NCBI GenBank assembly: GCA_016930855.1
Contig: JAFGFX010000047.1
Span: forward strand, 1-43,038
Direction: 5' to 3'
Length of the DNA: 43,038 nucleotides
From: Sedimentisphaerales bacterium
GTDB lineage: Bacteria > Planctomycetota > Phycisphaerae > Sedimentisphaerales > SM23-30
The position numbers and the translations under genes are program-made. Shown here piece after piece: positions 1-8,144 of the stretch (its first letter is position 1; each line of letters begins with the position of its first letter). Below the pieces are notes generated by a model that saw only the letters and a program-made list of their open reading frames with translations, had not been told where the DNA came from and searched no databases.

Positions 1-448
1 CCACCCGCAGGCCGCCCAGGAAGGAATACTTGTTGTAACTGGCCCAGCCGCCCAGCAGCACGCCGTAGGTGCCCAGCCCGCTGAGCGCCAGGATGTAGAG
101 AATGCCGATATCGACCGAGGCGATCTGGAGGTCGATCAGGCGGCCGGCGACCCTGACCTGCCCGGCGAAGGGAACCACGGCGATCGCCGCGATGCCCAGG
201 CCCAGCGCGATCGCCGGCGCCAGGGTGAACAGGACCTTGCTGACGCCGCCCGGGTTGTAGTCCTCCTTGAAGAGCATCTTCACGGCGTCGCAGATCGGCT
301 GGAGGATGCCCCGCCAGAAGGCCCGGTTCGGCCCGATCCGGTCCTGGATCCAGCCGGCGATCTTCCGCTCGGCCAGGATCATGTAGGCGATCATTAAGAG
401 CATGATCCCCACGACGACGATGATTTTGATGAGGGCTTCCAGTATCAT
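1..448 (-). CDS. nuoH: NADH-quinone oxidoreductase subunit H (NuoH), N-terminal part
   Basis: This is the membrane-arm subunit of complex I that joins the peripheral arm near the quinone site. The 149 codons visible start at an ATG (448) and run off the window edge, so the C-terminal half is missing. It begins with a hydrophobic helix (MILEALIKII...) followed by the family motif AERKIAGWIQDRIGPNR at about residues 25-41, which lines the quinone pocket in this family. More hydrophobic segments follow at about 65-85 and 105-135. It lies 42 nt downstream of nuoG and is the last visible gene of the nuo operon; nuoI-N presumably follow outside the window. No frameshift is seen in the visible part. 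Confidence 0.93.
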   Translation of the reverse strand, partial: MILEALIKIIVVVGIMLLMIAYMILAERKIAGWIQDRIGPNRAFWRGILQPICDAVKMLFKEDYNPGGVSKVLFTLAPAIALGLGIAAIAVVPFAGQVRVAGRLIDLQIASVDIGILYILALSGLGTYGVLLGGWASYNKYSFLGGLRV

Positions 449-490
449 GTCTTTGGCGTATCCGTCGGCGGCGCTTGGCCGCGTGTAGAT

Positions 491-2083
491 CTATTTGGAT
501 TCCGTTTCCGTTGATCCCTTAATACCGAGGGCGTCGGCGATCTCCGCCTGCAAGCGCTGCCGGTCAAACGGCAGATCGCCTTGGCCGAGTCGCCACAATA
601 ATTCCGTATCGTCGACCGCCGCCCCGGCCGGCTCGATGGCCGCCTGGTAGGATTGGGCCAGGTCCTGGTCGTTGATGAAGGTGCCGGCCTTCTCGGCCCA
701 GGCCGCCCCGGCGAAGACCACGTCGGCCTGCCGGGTCAACTCGGAGTCCAGGATGTCCTGGGCGATCAGGAACTTCGCCTGGCGAAACAGCGCCAGCTGC
801 TCGCCCGTGCACCAGTGGCGCCAGGGATGACCGCCCTGGACCCAGACGGTCTCGGCCGCGCCGGATTCGATGGCTTGTTCCAGTTGTTGCCAGATCAGTC
901 GCGGGCCGCCGAAGTGGTCCAGGACCCGCTGCATGCCCCGGCGGTTGGGGGCCTTCTCGGCGGCGATGACAAAGCCGCCGGGGAAGGTTTCGTCCTGGTC
1001 GGCGCTAAAGACCGGTCCGGAGACCAGCGTCGCCTGCGCGGACAGGCCGCGGGCCCAGCGGCTAAGCAGGTATTGTTCCTCCAGGCAGGCAAAGGGGCTC
1101 AGCACCACGGCCAGCTTGTCCGCCGCCGGCTGGCCGCCGGCCAGATGCTCGCCGACCCGCTGGAGGGCCTCGGCCAGCGAGGCCGGCTGCTGGATGCGCT
1201 CCCGCCGCAGGCGGCATTCGCTGAGCCGTTCGTCGGCGTGCAGGAACGCCGAGCCGAATCGCCCCTCGTCGCAGATCCACTGGCCGTTGATCCGGTCGTT
1301 GCGCCGCGGCAGCAGCCGCCAGACGACGCCCTGGTTGTGACAGAGATAGATATTGCAGCCGCGGCTGCAGCGGGGACAGACGCTCGGGGTGTTCTCCAGG
1401 AACCAGACCCGCTGCTTGAAGAGAAAGGGCTTGGCCAGCAGGGCGCCCACCGGGCAGATGTCCGCCAGGTTGCCGGAGAGCTTGTTGTCGATGCCCCGGC
1501 CGCCAAAGATGTCGATCTCGCTCTTGTTGCCGCGGTGGACCACGGCCAGCTCCGCCGTGCCGCTGACCTCGCGGGTGAACCGCACGCACCGGGTGCACAG
1601 GATGCAGCGGTCCGAATAGAGCAGCAGGTATTTGCCGACGTCCTTTTTGGGCTGCTTGATCTTGTCGTCGGTTTCGAAGCGGCTGATCGAGCGGCCGTAG
1701 CGGAAGCTATAGTCCTGCAGCAGGCATTCGCCCGCCTGGTCGCAGACGGGGCAATCCAGCGGGTGGTTGATCAGCAGCAGTTCCAGGACCGATTTCTGGT
1801 GGTCCCGGACGCGCTCGGTGTCGCTTCGGACCGTCATGTCCTGGCGGACCGGGGTCTGGCAGCTCATCACCAGCGGCTGGATCATCTTCAGGTTGCCGTC
1901 CTTGTCCGGATGGCCCACCTCCACGGCGCAGAGCCGGCAGGACCCGGCGACACTGAGCCCTTCGTGATAGCAGTAGTGGGGGATCGTGTAGCCGGCGTCT
2001 AGGACGGCCTGGAGGACCGACAGGCCCTCCTCGGCCTCGATCGGGTGCCCGTTGAATGTGAATGTGACTTTCTTCTTGGCCAT
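491..2083 (-). CDS. nuoG: NADH-quinone oxidoreductase subunit G (NuoG), short form
   Basis: Iron-sulfur subunit of the complex I electron-input module. The start is ATG 2083 (MAKKKVTFTF); the frame stays open upstream, but that part has no NuoG similarity. Cluster ligands can be read directly: [2Fe-2S] C38/C49/C52/C75; N5-type H107/C111/C114/C120; N4-type C160/C163/C166/C210; and an N7-type set C236/C239/C243/C271 with the 27-residue spacing. At 530 residues it is shorter than many NuoG proteins: after the N7 domain only a compact, poorly conserved molybdopterin-oxidoreductase-like remnant is left, ending with a segment around TRQADVVFAGAAW. It lies between nuoF and nuoH. No clear Shine-Dalgarno sequence precedes the start, as with several genes in this operon. 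Confidence 0.93.
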   Translation of the reverse strand: MAKKKVTFTFNGHPIEAEEGLSVLQAVLDAGYTIPHYCYHEGLSVAGSCRLCAVEVGHPDKDGNLKMIQPLVMSCQTPVRQDMTVRSDTERVRDHQKSVLELLLINHPLDCPVCDQAGECLLQDYSFRYGRSISRFETDDKIKQPKKDVGKYLLLYSDRCILCTRCVRFTREVSGTAELAVVHRGNKSEIDIFGGRGIDNKLSGNLADICPVGALLAKPFLFKQRVWFLENTPSVCPRCSRGCNIYLCHNQGVVWRLLPRRNDRINGQWICDEGRFGSAFLHADERLSECRLRRERIQQPASLAEALQRVGEHLAGGQPAADKLAVVLSPFACLEEQYLLSRWARGLSAQATLVSGPVFSADQDETFPGGFVIAAEKAPNRRGMQRVLDHFGGPRLIWQQLEQAIESGAAETVWVQGGHPWRHWCTGEQLALFRQAKFLIAQDILDSELTRQADVVFAGAAWAEKAGTFINDQDLAQSYQAAIEPAGAAVDDTELLWRLGQGDLPFDRQRLQAEIADALGIKGSTETESK

Positions 2084-2094
2084 AAATTTATTCG

Positions 2095-3372
2095 TTACAC
2101 CGCGACGCGGTCTCGGGTGGATACCTTCGCCTCGAACTCGGATCGATACTTGTTGATGAAGGTCCGCGCGGCCCAGGCGGTGCCGTCCGACAGGCCGCAG
2201 ATGGTCTTGCCGGGGGCCATGCCCTGGGCGTCGGCCAGGTCCAGCAGGAGCTCCAGGTCCCGGCCGCGGCCCTGGCCTCCGAGCAGGCGGTTGAGGATCT
2301 GCAGCATCCAGCCGGAGCCCTCCCGGCAGCCGGTGCACTGGCCGCAGCTCTCGTGGGCGAAGAACCGCACGATGTTCCGCAGGGCCGTGACCATGCAGGT
2401 GTCCTCGTCCATGACGATGACCCCGGCGGTGCCCAGGCCCATGCAGCCGTAGCGGGGCGGGCCTTCGAAGTCCAGCGGGCAGTCGAGTTCGTCCCGGGTC
2501 AGCACGCCCATGCTGACCCCGCCGGGGATGACGCCCTTGCAGCGCTTGGAATCGCGGACGCCGCCGGCGTGCTTTTCGATCAGCTCCCGGCAGGGGACGC
2601 CCAGCGGCAGCTCCACCACGCCGGGCCGGTTGACGTGCCCGGAGATGCCGTAGAGCTTGGGGCCGGTGGATTTTTTCGTCCCCATCGATTTGAACCAGTC
2701 CGCGCCCCGCTGGATGATGGGCGGCACGCAGCAGAGGGTCTCGACGTTGTTGATGACCGTCGGCTGGCCGAAGGCGCCGGCCACCGCCGGGTAGGGGGGC
2801 TTGAGCCGCGGCCAGCCGCGCTTGCCCTCCAGGGCCTCGAGCATGCCGGTTTCCTCCCCGCAGATGTAGGCGCCGGCGCCGCGATGCAGGACGCATTCCA
2901 GGCTGTAGTCGCTGGAGAGTATGTTTTTGCCGAGCAGGCCCTCCTTGTAGGCCTGCTTGATGGTCCTCTGGAGGACCTCGGCCTGATGATGAAATTCGCC
3001 CCGGATGAAGATGTAGGCCGTGTCGATGCGGTTGATGTAGGCCGTGACGATCACGCCTTCGAGGATCTGGTGGGGATCGATATCGCACAGGTAGCGGTCC
3101 TTGAAGGTGCCCGGCTCGGACTCGTCGAAGTTGACCACCAGGTAGAAGGGCCCCGGATGATCGGCGGGCAGGAAATCCCACTTCACGCCGGCGAAAAAGC
3201 CCGCCCCGCCCCGGCCCCGCAGGCCGCTGTCCTTGACCGTCTGCTTGAGTTCATTACGAGGACTGGCCAGGGCCTGCCGCAGGGCTTCATAGCCGCCGCG
3301 GGATTGATAGACCTTCAGGTCGCCGATGTTCGGCACCCCCAGGTTGCGCGTCAGTACCGGTTCAAACTCCAT
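2095..3372 (-). CDS. nuoF: NADH-quinone oxidoreductase subunit F (NuoF)
   Basis: NADH-binding, FMN-carrying subunit of complex I (425 residues, normal length). The glycine-rich nucleotide-binding stretch LRGRGGAGF is at about residues 51-59 and NFDESEPGT at about 81-89. The FMN-site region AYICGEETGML is near 170. The C-terminal N3 [4Fe-4S] cluster motif ESCGQCTGC has its fourth cysteine about 45-50 residues later, in KTICGLSDGTAW. The ATG at 3372 lies 2 nt after the nuoE stop codon, so the two are translationally coupled; NuoE and NuoF together form the NADH dehydrogenase unit. It ends 11 nt before nuoG starts. Confidence 0.96.
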   Translation of the reverse strand: MEFEPVLTRNLGVPNIGDLKVYQSRGGYEALRQALASPRNELKQTVKDSGLRGRGGAGFFAGVKWDFLPADHPGPFYLVVNFDESEPGTFKDRYLCDIDPHQILEGVIVTAYINRIDTAYIFIRGEFHHQAEVLQRTIKQAYKEGLLGKNILSSDYSLECVLHRGAGAYICGEETGMLEALEGKRGWPRLKPPYPAVAGAFGQPTVINNVETLCCVPPIIQRGADWFKSMGTKKSTGPKLYGISGHVNRPGVVELPLGVPCRELIEKHAGGVRDSKRCKGVIPGGVSMGVLTRDELDCPLDFEGPPRYGCMGLGTAGVIVMDEDTCMVTALRNIVRFFAHESCGQCTGCREGSGWMLQILNRLLGGQGRGRDLELLLDLADAQGMAPGKTICGLSDGTAWAARTFINKYRSEFEAKVSTRDRVAV

Positions 3373-3374
3373 GC

Positions 3375-3893
3375 CTAGTCCAGGGCCCCCAGGATCTCAT
3401 CCAGTTGTTCGGTGGTCACGCACTTGTATAAGGTTTCGTCGATCAGGACGGCCGGGGCGAAGTCGCAGGCCCCCAGGCACTGCATCGTGATCAGGGTGAA
3501 TTTCCCGTCGGCGGTGGTCTGGCCGGGCTCGACGCCCAGTTTGTCCCGCAGGGCGGTTAATAGTTCGCCGCCGCCGCACAGCTCGCAGGAGAGCGATTCG
3601 CACACGCCGATCACGTGGCGGCCCCGGGGGGTCGTGCTGTACATGTCGTAGAAGCTGGCCGTGTCCATCACCTCGGCCGGGCTTAGTTCCAGCAGCTCGG
3701 CGACCTCCGCCAGGGCCTGGGGACTCAGGCAGCGGTGCTGCTGCTGGATACGGTGCAGGGCCGGTAGCAGCACCGCCCGCTTGGTGGGGTACTGCTTGAA
3801 CATCGCCCGGATCTGGCGGCGCAGCTTGTCGTCCAGCGCCGGCTCCTCGGGCGGCGTGAGGGGTGCTTGTCGGGTTTCTGCCTGCCAAACCAT
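3375..3893 (-). CDS. nuoE: NADH-quinone oxidoreductase subunit E (NuoE)
   Basis: Thioredoxin-fold [2Fe-2S] (N1a) subunit of complex I, 172 residues. Cluster ligands fit the family pattern C-x4-C...C-x3-C at C98, C103, C139 and C143 (CESLSC and CLGAC). The N-terminal helical part (about 20-75) contains the LSPxEV motif common to NuoE. It sits directly before nuoF, with stop and start only 2 nt apart. The first 20 residues are proline-rich and not conserved, but no better internal start is seen. A 74-nt gap separates it from nuoD upstream, the longest gap inside this operon, without an evident terminator or promoter. Confidence 0.95.
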   Translation of the reverse strand: MVWQAETRQAPLTPPEEPALDDKLRRQIRAMFKQYPTKRAVLLPALHRIQQQHRCLSPQALAEVAELLELSPAEVMDTASFYDMYSTTPRGRHVIGVCESLSCELCGGGELLTALRDKLGVEPGQTTADGKFTLITMQCLGACDFAPAVLIDETLYKCVTTEQLDEILGALD

Positions 3894-3967
3894 AATGTGT
3901 CGTTCTCTTGTCCCTATCGGCCCGCGAATTCGTGGTGCGGGCTTGTTCTGTTCTGTCGGCCCACCCC

Positions 3968-5212
3968 TCAGCGATCCAGTTCGGCGGCGATGATGTTCAG
4001 TCCCGGCAGGGCCACGACGATCTCGCTGATGGTGTGGCCCCGCAGCAGGCGGCCCACCGAGGCCAGGTGGGCAAACGACGGGCCCCGCGTCTTGGCCCGC
4101 CAGGGCCGATGGGTGCCGTCCGCCACCAGGTAGAAGCCCAGCTCGCCGTTGGCAGTCTCCTGGGCGGCGTAGACCTCGGCCAGCGGCGTGGCGAATCCGC
4201 GGTTGTCCATGACGTCTTCAAAGTGGTGGATGAGCCCCTCGATGCTGCCGTAGACCTCGTTCTTGTCCGGCAGGAGCGTCTTGTGGTCGCTGCGGGCGTT
4301 GATCTCGCCGGCGGGGATGTTCTCGACGGCCTGCCGGATGATGCGCAGGCTCTGTTCCATCTCCTCCATGCGGACCAGGTAGCGGCTGTAGGCGTCCCCG
4401 CCTCGGGCGATGGGGACCTGGAAGTCCAGATCGCCGTAGGCCAGGTAGGGCTCGTCCTTGCGCAGGTCCCGCTCGACGCCGGAGGCCCGCGCCACCGGCC
4501 CGGTCCATCCCCAGCCGATCGCCTCGTCGCGGCCCAGGACGGCGACGTTCTTGGTGCGTTCCACGAAGATGCGGTTGCGGGTCAGCAGGGTCCGGCAGTC
4601 CGCCAGCGTGCCCGGCAGCCGGCGGGTGACCTGCCGGACGCCGTCCACCCAGCCGTCGGGGATGTCCGCCATGGCGCCGCCGATGCGGGTCCAGCTGGTC
4701 GTGTAGCGGGCCCCGCAGAGGCGCTCGAAAAGGTCCATGATCAATTCGCGGTCGTTGAAGGTGAACACAAAGGCGGTCATCGCCCCGACGTCCAGGGCGG
4801 CCTCGCCGATGCAGAGCAGGTGGTCCTGGATGCGGGCCATCTCGGCGATCACGGTGCGGACATAGCGGCAGCGGGGTGTGATCTCGATGCCCAGCAGCTT
4901 CTCCACCGCGCCGTGCCAGGCGATGTTGTTGGCCATGGGCGAGACGTAATTCATGCGGTCCGTGACGGTTACGTATTGATCGTAGGTGTGGTGCTCGGAG
5001 AGTTTCTCAAAACCGCTGTGCAGGTAGCCGATATGGGGCGTGACGTTCAGGATCCGTTCGCCGTCCAGTTGCAAGACCAGGTGAATGGTCGTATGGGTCG
5101 CCGGGTGCTGGGGCCCGAAGTGCAGGATCCAGCTGTCCGGGCTGCCGGGGTCCCGCTCGAGCTCGACCGGATGCGGGGCGTATCGTTGCTTTAAGGTTTT
5201 GGTCGCGGTCAT
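3968..5212 (-). CDS. nuoD: NADH-quinone oxidoreductase subunit D (NuoD)
   Basis: The 49-kDa-type subunit of complex I, related to the [NiFe]-hydrogenase large subunit, which forms part of the quinone-binding cavity with NuoB. It has 414 residues, the usual length for a separate (unfused) NuoD. Family landmarks are HFGPQHPATHTTIHLVL at about 32-48, with the quinone-site His in GPQHPATH, IGYLHSGFEKL at about 61-71, and RIGGAMADIPDGW near 180. The hydrogenase metal-binding cysteines are absent, as expected. The start MTATKTLKQRYAPHP at 5212 has no strong Shine-Dalgarno sequence. It lies 50 nt after nuoC. Confidence 0.96.
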   Translation of the reverse strand: MTATKTLKQRYAPHPVELERDPGSPDSWILHFGPQHPATHTTIHLVLQLDGERILNVTPHIGYLHSGFEKLSEHHTYDQYVTVTDRMNYVSPMANNIAWHGAVEKLLGIEITPRCRYVRTVIAEMARIQDHLLCIGEAALDVGAMTAFVFTFNDRELIMDLFERLCGARYTTSWTRIGGAMADIPDGWVDGVRQVTRRLPGTLADCRTLLTRNRIFVERTKNVAVLGRDEAIGWGWTGPVARASGVERDLRKDEPYLAYGDLDFQVPIARGGDAYSRYLVRMEEMEQSLRIIRQAVENIPAGEINARSDHKTLLPDKNEVYGSIEGLIHHFEDVMDNRGFATPLAEVYAAQETANGELGFYLVADGTHRPWRAKTRGPSFAHLASVGRLLRGHTISEIVVALPGLNIIAAELDR

Positions 5213-5262
5213 GGTTTCGTTCGTTGCGGTTCTGGTCCGTTCCGTAGGCGGCGTCCGGCCGA

Positions 5263-5778
5263 TCAGGCCGAGTCGCGCGAGATCGGGGTGAAGGAGATTC
5301 GTTCGCCCGCGCCCCGTAGGGGGTAGTCCTTGCGGAGGGGGAAGACATTCTCAAACAGATCGCTCAGCAGCAGCCGGCGGGGATCGGGATGGCCCTCGAA
5401 GGTGAAACCGAACATCTCGGCGGCCTCCCGCTCGGCCCATTCGGCGCTGGGGTAGATCCCCGTCAGGCTGGGGACCGTCAGGTCGGGCTCTGCCAGCAGG
5501 ACCTTGACGATCAGCCGGCGGTTGTGCCGCAGGCTCAGCAGCGGATAGGCGATGGCAAACCGGGTCGGTTGGCCGGGGTAGCCCCGGTAGTCGATCCCGA
5601 CCACGTCGGTCAGCTGCTCGTAGGCGGACTCCGGATCGTCGTGCAGGAAGCGGACGATCTCGGGCAGGATGGATTTCGGCACGATCACCGTGGTCAACCC
5701 GGCGTGGCGCCGGGTTTGCAGGTGCTGGTCGCCGAGGTGTTCCTGCAGTCGGGTGAGGCTTGGATGTTCCTGGTCCAT
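5263..5778 (-). CDS. nuoC: NADH-quinone oxidoreductase subunit C (NuoC)
   Basis: The 30-kDa-type subunit of complex I, 171 residues, present as a free-standing protein and not fused to NuoD. The diagnostic region near residues 110-150 reads YPSAEWAEREAAEMFGF, followed by GHPDPRRLLLSDL and FPLRKDYPLRG, the classic NuoC signature (ERExxDMFG, HPDLRRIL, PLRKDYPL). It lies between nuoB (16 nt upstream) and nuoD (50 nt downstream). The start MDQEHPSLTRL is at 5778. It is a scaffold subunit of the hydrophilic arm without its own cofactor. Confidence 0.95.
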   Translation of the reverse strand: MDQEHPSLTRLQEHLGDQHLQTRRHAGLTTVIVPKSILPEIVRFLHDDPESAYEQLTDVVGIDYRGYPGQPTRFAIAYPLLSLRHNRRLIVKVLLAEPDLTVPSLTGIYPSAEWAEREAAEMFGFTFEGHPDPRRLLLSDLFENVFPLRKDYPLRGAGERISFTPISRDSA

Positions 5779-5794
5779 GGGGTTACTCTACGTA

Positions 5795-6370
5795 TTACTC
5801 CACGCGGGGCGGTTTTTGCCAGTCCTGCTCCTGGGGTTTGAGCTCATCGGGCACCGCGGCCCGCGGCGGGCCGACGACGATCCCCAGCGGCCGGGAGGTC
5901 TGCGGGTTGCCCAGGCGGCAGAATCTCTGGATGGCCATGATCCCTTCGAGCAGTTGCTCCGGCCGGGGCGGACAGCCGGGCAGATACACGTCCACCGGCA
6001 GGAACTGATCGATGCCCTGCACGACGGCATAGGTGTTGAACTCGCCTCCGGTGCTGCAGCAGGCGCCCATGCTGATGACCCATTTCGGCTCGGTCATCTG
6101 CAGGTAGATCCGCTGCAGGACGGGCAGCATCTTGACGGTGACCCGGCCGGCCACGATCAGGAGATCCGACTGCCGGGGGGAAAAACGCAGCGCCTCCGAG
6201 CCGAAGCGGGCGATATCGAAGCGGCTGCAGGCCGAGGCCATCAGCTCGATGCCGCAACAGGCCGTGGCGAACGGCAGCGGCCAGATGGAGTATTGCCGAC
6301 ACCAGCCGACCACCGCGTCCAGCCGGGAATGTAAGAAAGCCGGTAGCTTCGATTCGAGTTCCAAACTCAT
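5795..6370 (-). CDS. nuoB: NADH-quinone oxidoreductase subunit B (NuoB)
   Basis: This subunit carries the terminal N2 [4Fe-4S] cluster that reduces quinone (191 residues). The ligands are the adjacent pair C38-C39 (TACCGIELM), C104 ([10 protein letters not shown]) and C133 (LPGCPPRPE), all present. The [18 protein letters not shown] segment and the quinone-facing loop match the family. The start is at 6370 (MSLELESKL). It lies 57 nt downstream of nuoA; this gap is A/T-rich on the coding strand (a run of seven A after TTAT) but forms no clear hairpin. The C-terminal 30 residues are proline-rich and variable. Confidence 0.96.
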   Translation of the reverse strand: MSLELESKLPAFLHSRLDAVVGWCRQYSIWPLPFATACCGIELMASACSRFDIARFGSEALRFSPRQSDLLIVAGRVTVKMLPVLQRIYLQMTEPKWVISMGACCSTGGEFNTYAVVQGIDQFLPVDVYLPGCPPRPEQLLEGIMAIQRFCRLGNPQTSRPLGIVVGPPRAAVPDELKPQEQDWQKPPRVE

Positions 6371-6427
6371 AGGTTTCGCGTAAACCCTTTTTTTATAATG
6401 ATTTAGTCTAATGCACCCCGAGGATCC

Positions 6428-6808
6428 CTAGCGCCAGTCGAAGATCTTCTTTTGCCAGGCGTAGATCAGGGCCACCAGCAGGATCGCCGTGAAGACCAGG
6501 ATTTCCACCAGATAGATGCCCAGGCGGTTTTGCCCGAACAGCACGGCGAAGGGATAGAAAAAGATCAATTCCACGTCGAACAGCAGGAACAGGACCGCGA
6601 TCAGATAAAAGCGGGCGTGGAACCGGCTGCGGGCCGTGCCGATCGGATCGACGCCGGATTCGTAGGGGATGCTCTTGATCGGACCCTGGCGGCCCGGCCC
6701 GACCAGGTAGCTCAGCAGCAGGATGACCGCCACCAGGGCCGCCGAGACAAGAAGCAGCAGGAGGATCGGGATGTAATTGTCTATCACGGCACAGGTTATT
6801 GGAAACAT
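6428..6808 (-). CDS. nuoA: NADH-quinone oxidoreductase subunit A (NuoA)
   Basis: Small membrane subunit of complex I with three transmembrane helices (about residues 9-31, 67-87 and 95-117 from MFPITCAVIDNY). The YESGVDPIGTARSRFHARFYLIA segment in the loop after helix 1 is the family hallmark (two-part motif: YESGVDP, then RFHARFYLIA). I chose ATG 6808 (126 residues, family-typical). The frame continues to a GTG at 6898, but those 30 extra residues are proline-rich and unlike NuoA. It is the first gene of the nuo operon and is preceded by the promoter at 6937-6966, giving a leader of about 120 nt. Confidence 0.94.
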   Translation of the reverse strand: MFPITCAVIDNYIPILLLLLVSAALVAVILLLSYLVGPGRQGPIKSIPYESGVDPIGTARSRFHARFYLIAVLFLLFDVELIFFYPFAVLFGQNRLGIYLVEILVFTAILLVALIYAWQKKIFDWR

Positions 6809-7297
6809 TGCGGATTCATGCGTCCTGTCAAATCGGATTGTTTGGCTAGGGGGCCGTGGCGGCCCGGTCGTTTCGGTCCATCCTGTCAAGTGATCCACTC
6901 GTGTTGATATCAGGGTCAGCCAGATTAATGGGGCTCACTATAGGGCATTACCCTTCCGTGCGTCAACAACCAAGCCAACTTTATCGCGCCGGCTCTGACA
7001 TAAGGACGGGGCGGGACGGGAATTTCGTCTGGATGGCCGGGAATTTCCGTGTCCATTTGCCGTGGGATATCGTTATAATGCAGCGGCGCTTCCGAAGGGA
7101 CAGGAATACAACGACTTAGAACACATTGCGGCGAGGGGTTCGTTTTTTTTGAAATGCCGAGGGCACCCCAACGACTATCTATACAGTAAGTGCTTGACAC
7201 AAAAAGAGATGCGGTGTTTTTCAATGTGGTTGCCTTGGCAGTCGCACCGGCAGGATCGTTCCGGGAAGCCGCCGGCGGCGCCGCGGAGGATAGTTGT
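6809..7297. other. Divergent intergenic region between nuoA and the NfeD-like gene
   Basis: 489 bp without a credible gene. It holds the minus-strand nuo promoter (6937-6966). Possible rightward elements are a TATAAT hexamer at 7074-7079 without a matching -35, and a TTGACA at 7194-7199 whose best -10 (TTCAAT, 7220-7225) is 20 nt away; neither is convincing. A run of eight T at 7143-7150 is not preceded by a stable hairpin. Open frames through this region are short and lack family features. Confidence 0.6.
6937..6966 (-). promoter_or_regulatory. Predicted sigma70-type promoter of the nuo operon
   Basis: Read on the minus strand: -35 TTGACG (6966-6961), an 18-nt spacer, and -10 TATAGT (6942-6937). 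Transcription would start near 6930 and leave a leader of about 120 nt before nuoA. Two near-consensus hexamers at correct spacing directly before an operon make this one of the better promoter calls in the window. Confidence 0.65.
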
Positions 7298-7969
7298 ATG
7301 GATACCGTACTTTTGGCCCTGAGTTTCCGTGATTGGAGCTCCCTGGAATTCTTTTTCCTGATCTGCGCGGCGGTGGGCGGATCGTTGTTTTTGATCCGGC
7401 TGGTCATGATGTTTGTCGCCGGCGGCGCCGATTTTGACGGCGATGCCGATGTCAACGTGGATGTCGATATCAATGCGGACGTGGACGCCGGTGGGGACGC
7501 CCATATGGACGCCCACGGGGACACCCACGGCGGTACCCACGGGGGCGATACGGATATCAGCTTTCGACTGCTGTCCATTCAGGGAGTTACGGCGTTTTTC
7601 ACCATGTTCGGCCTGGTCGGCCTGGCCATGATGCGCCAGAGCGGCCAGGATGAGATCCGCTCCATTGCCGCCGGCTGCGTCGCCGGGGCGGGGACCGTCT
7701 GGCTGATGAAGCTGATCTTCAGCAAGGTCAAGACCCTGCAGTCCAGCGGGAACATCTACATCCATAACGCCATCGGCCAGGAAGGCGACGTCTATCTGAC
7801 GATCCCGCCCGGCGGCGTGGGAAAGGCGCAGGTGCGGATCCAGGATCACCTGAAGATCTGGGACGCCCGCACCGAGGGCGACGGGAAGATCGAGACCGGC
7901 CGGCGGGTCCGCGTGCTGCGGGTGGTCGAAGGCAACGTGCTGATCGTGGAGGAGGTCGCCGAGGCCTAA
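7298..7969 (+). CDS. NfeD-like membrane protein with OB fold, flotillin partner
   Basis: 223 residues, starting at ATG 7298 with GGAGGA (7285-7290) at good spacing; the in-frame GTG at 7190 is less likely. It has three hydrophobic segments (about 15-40, 91-110 and 122-142) and a C-terminal soluble domain (about 150-223) with the glycine/valine pattern of the NfeD-type OB fold (VGKAQVRI, ending in VRVLRVVEGNVLIVEEV). Between the first two membrane segments is an Asp/His/Gly-rich loop (about 45-88) of alternating acidic and hydrophobic residues, then histidines. Such proteins (YuaF/YqiJ type) are encoded beside flotillins and are thought to act with them in membrane microdomains; here the flotillin gene follows 175 nt later. 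The partnership is inferred from family and position. Confidence 0.82.
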   Translation: MDTVLLALSFRDWSSLEFFFLICAAVGGSLFLIRLVMMFVAGGADFDGDADVNVDVDINADVDAGGDAHMDAHGDTHGGTHGGDTDISFRLLSIQGVTAFFTMFGLVGLAMMRQSGQDEIRSIAAGCVAGAGTVWLMKLIFSKVKTLQSSGNIYIHNAIGQEGDVYLTIPPGGVGKAQVRIQDHLKIWDARTEGDGKIETGRRVRVLRVVEGNVLIVEEVAEA

Positions 7970-7975
7970 ACCGAA

Positions 7976-7998
7976 CCGAATCCGGCCCCGGGATTCGG
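7976..7998 (+). other. Hairpin right after the NfeD-like gene
   Basis: Perfect 8-bp inverted repeat CCGAATCC (7976-7983) / GGATTCGG (7991-7998) with a 7-nt loop, starting 6 nt after the stop codon. No T-run follows, so it is not a standard intrinsic terminator. It could stabilise the upstream message or attenuate read-through into the flotillin gene. Confidence 0.45.
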
Positions 7999-8144
7999 CA
8001 GTCGAGTAGCGGCCGGCGCCGAAGGGCCTCGCTCCGGTCGGTGGGCTCGCATGCGAAGGGGATTGCCCGGTCGAAAGGTGGTTTGGAAATGGAGACGGAA
8101 CGATTGCAGACACGATCCATGATTCGTAAAACGGAGGCATGCGA

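Noticed and set aside
653-2002. Long plus-strand frame across nuoG
   Set aside because: The minus frame shows every iron-sulfur ligand of NuoG; the plus frame is a GC-rich shadow.
7074-7079. TATAAT as the promoter of the NfeD-like/flotillin unit
   Set aside because: No -35 at 16-18 nt; the leader would be over 200 nt. Not supported enough to list as a promoter.
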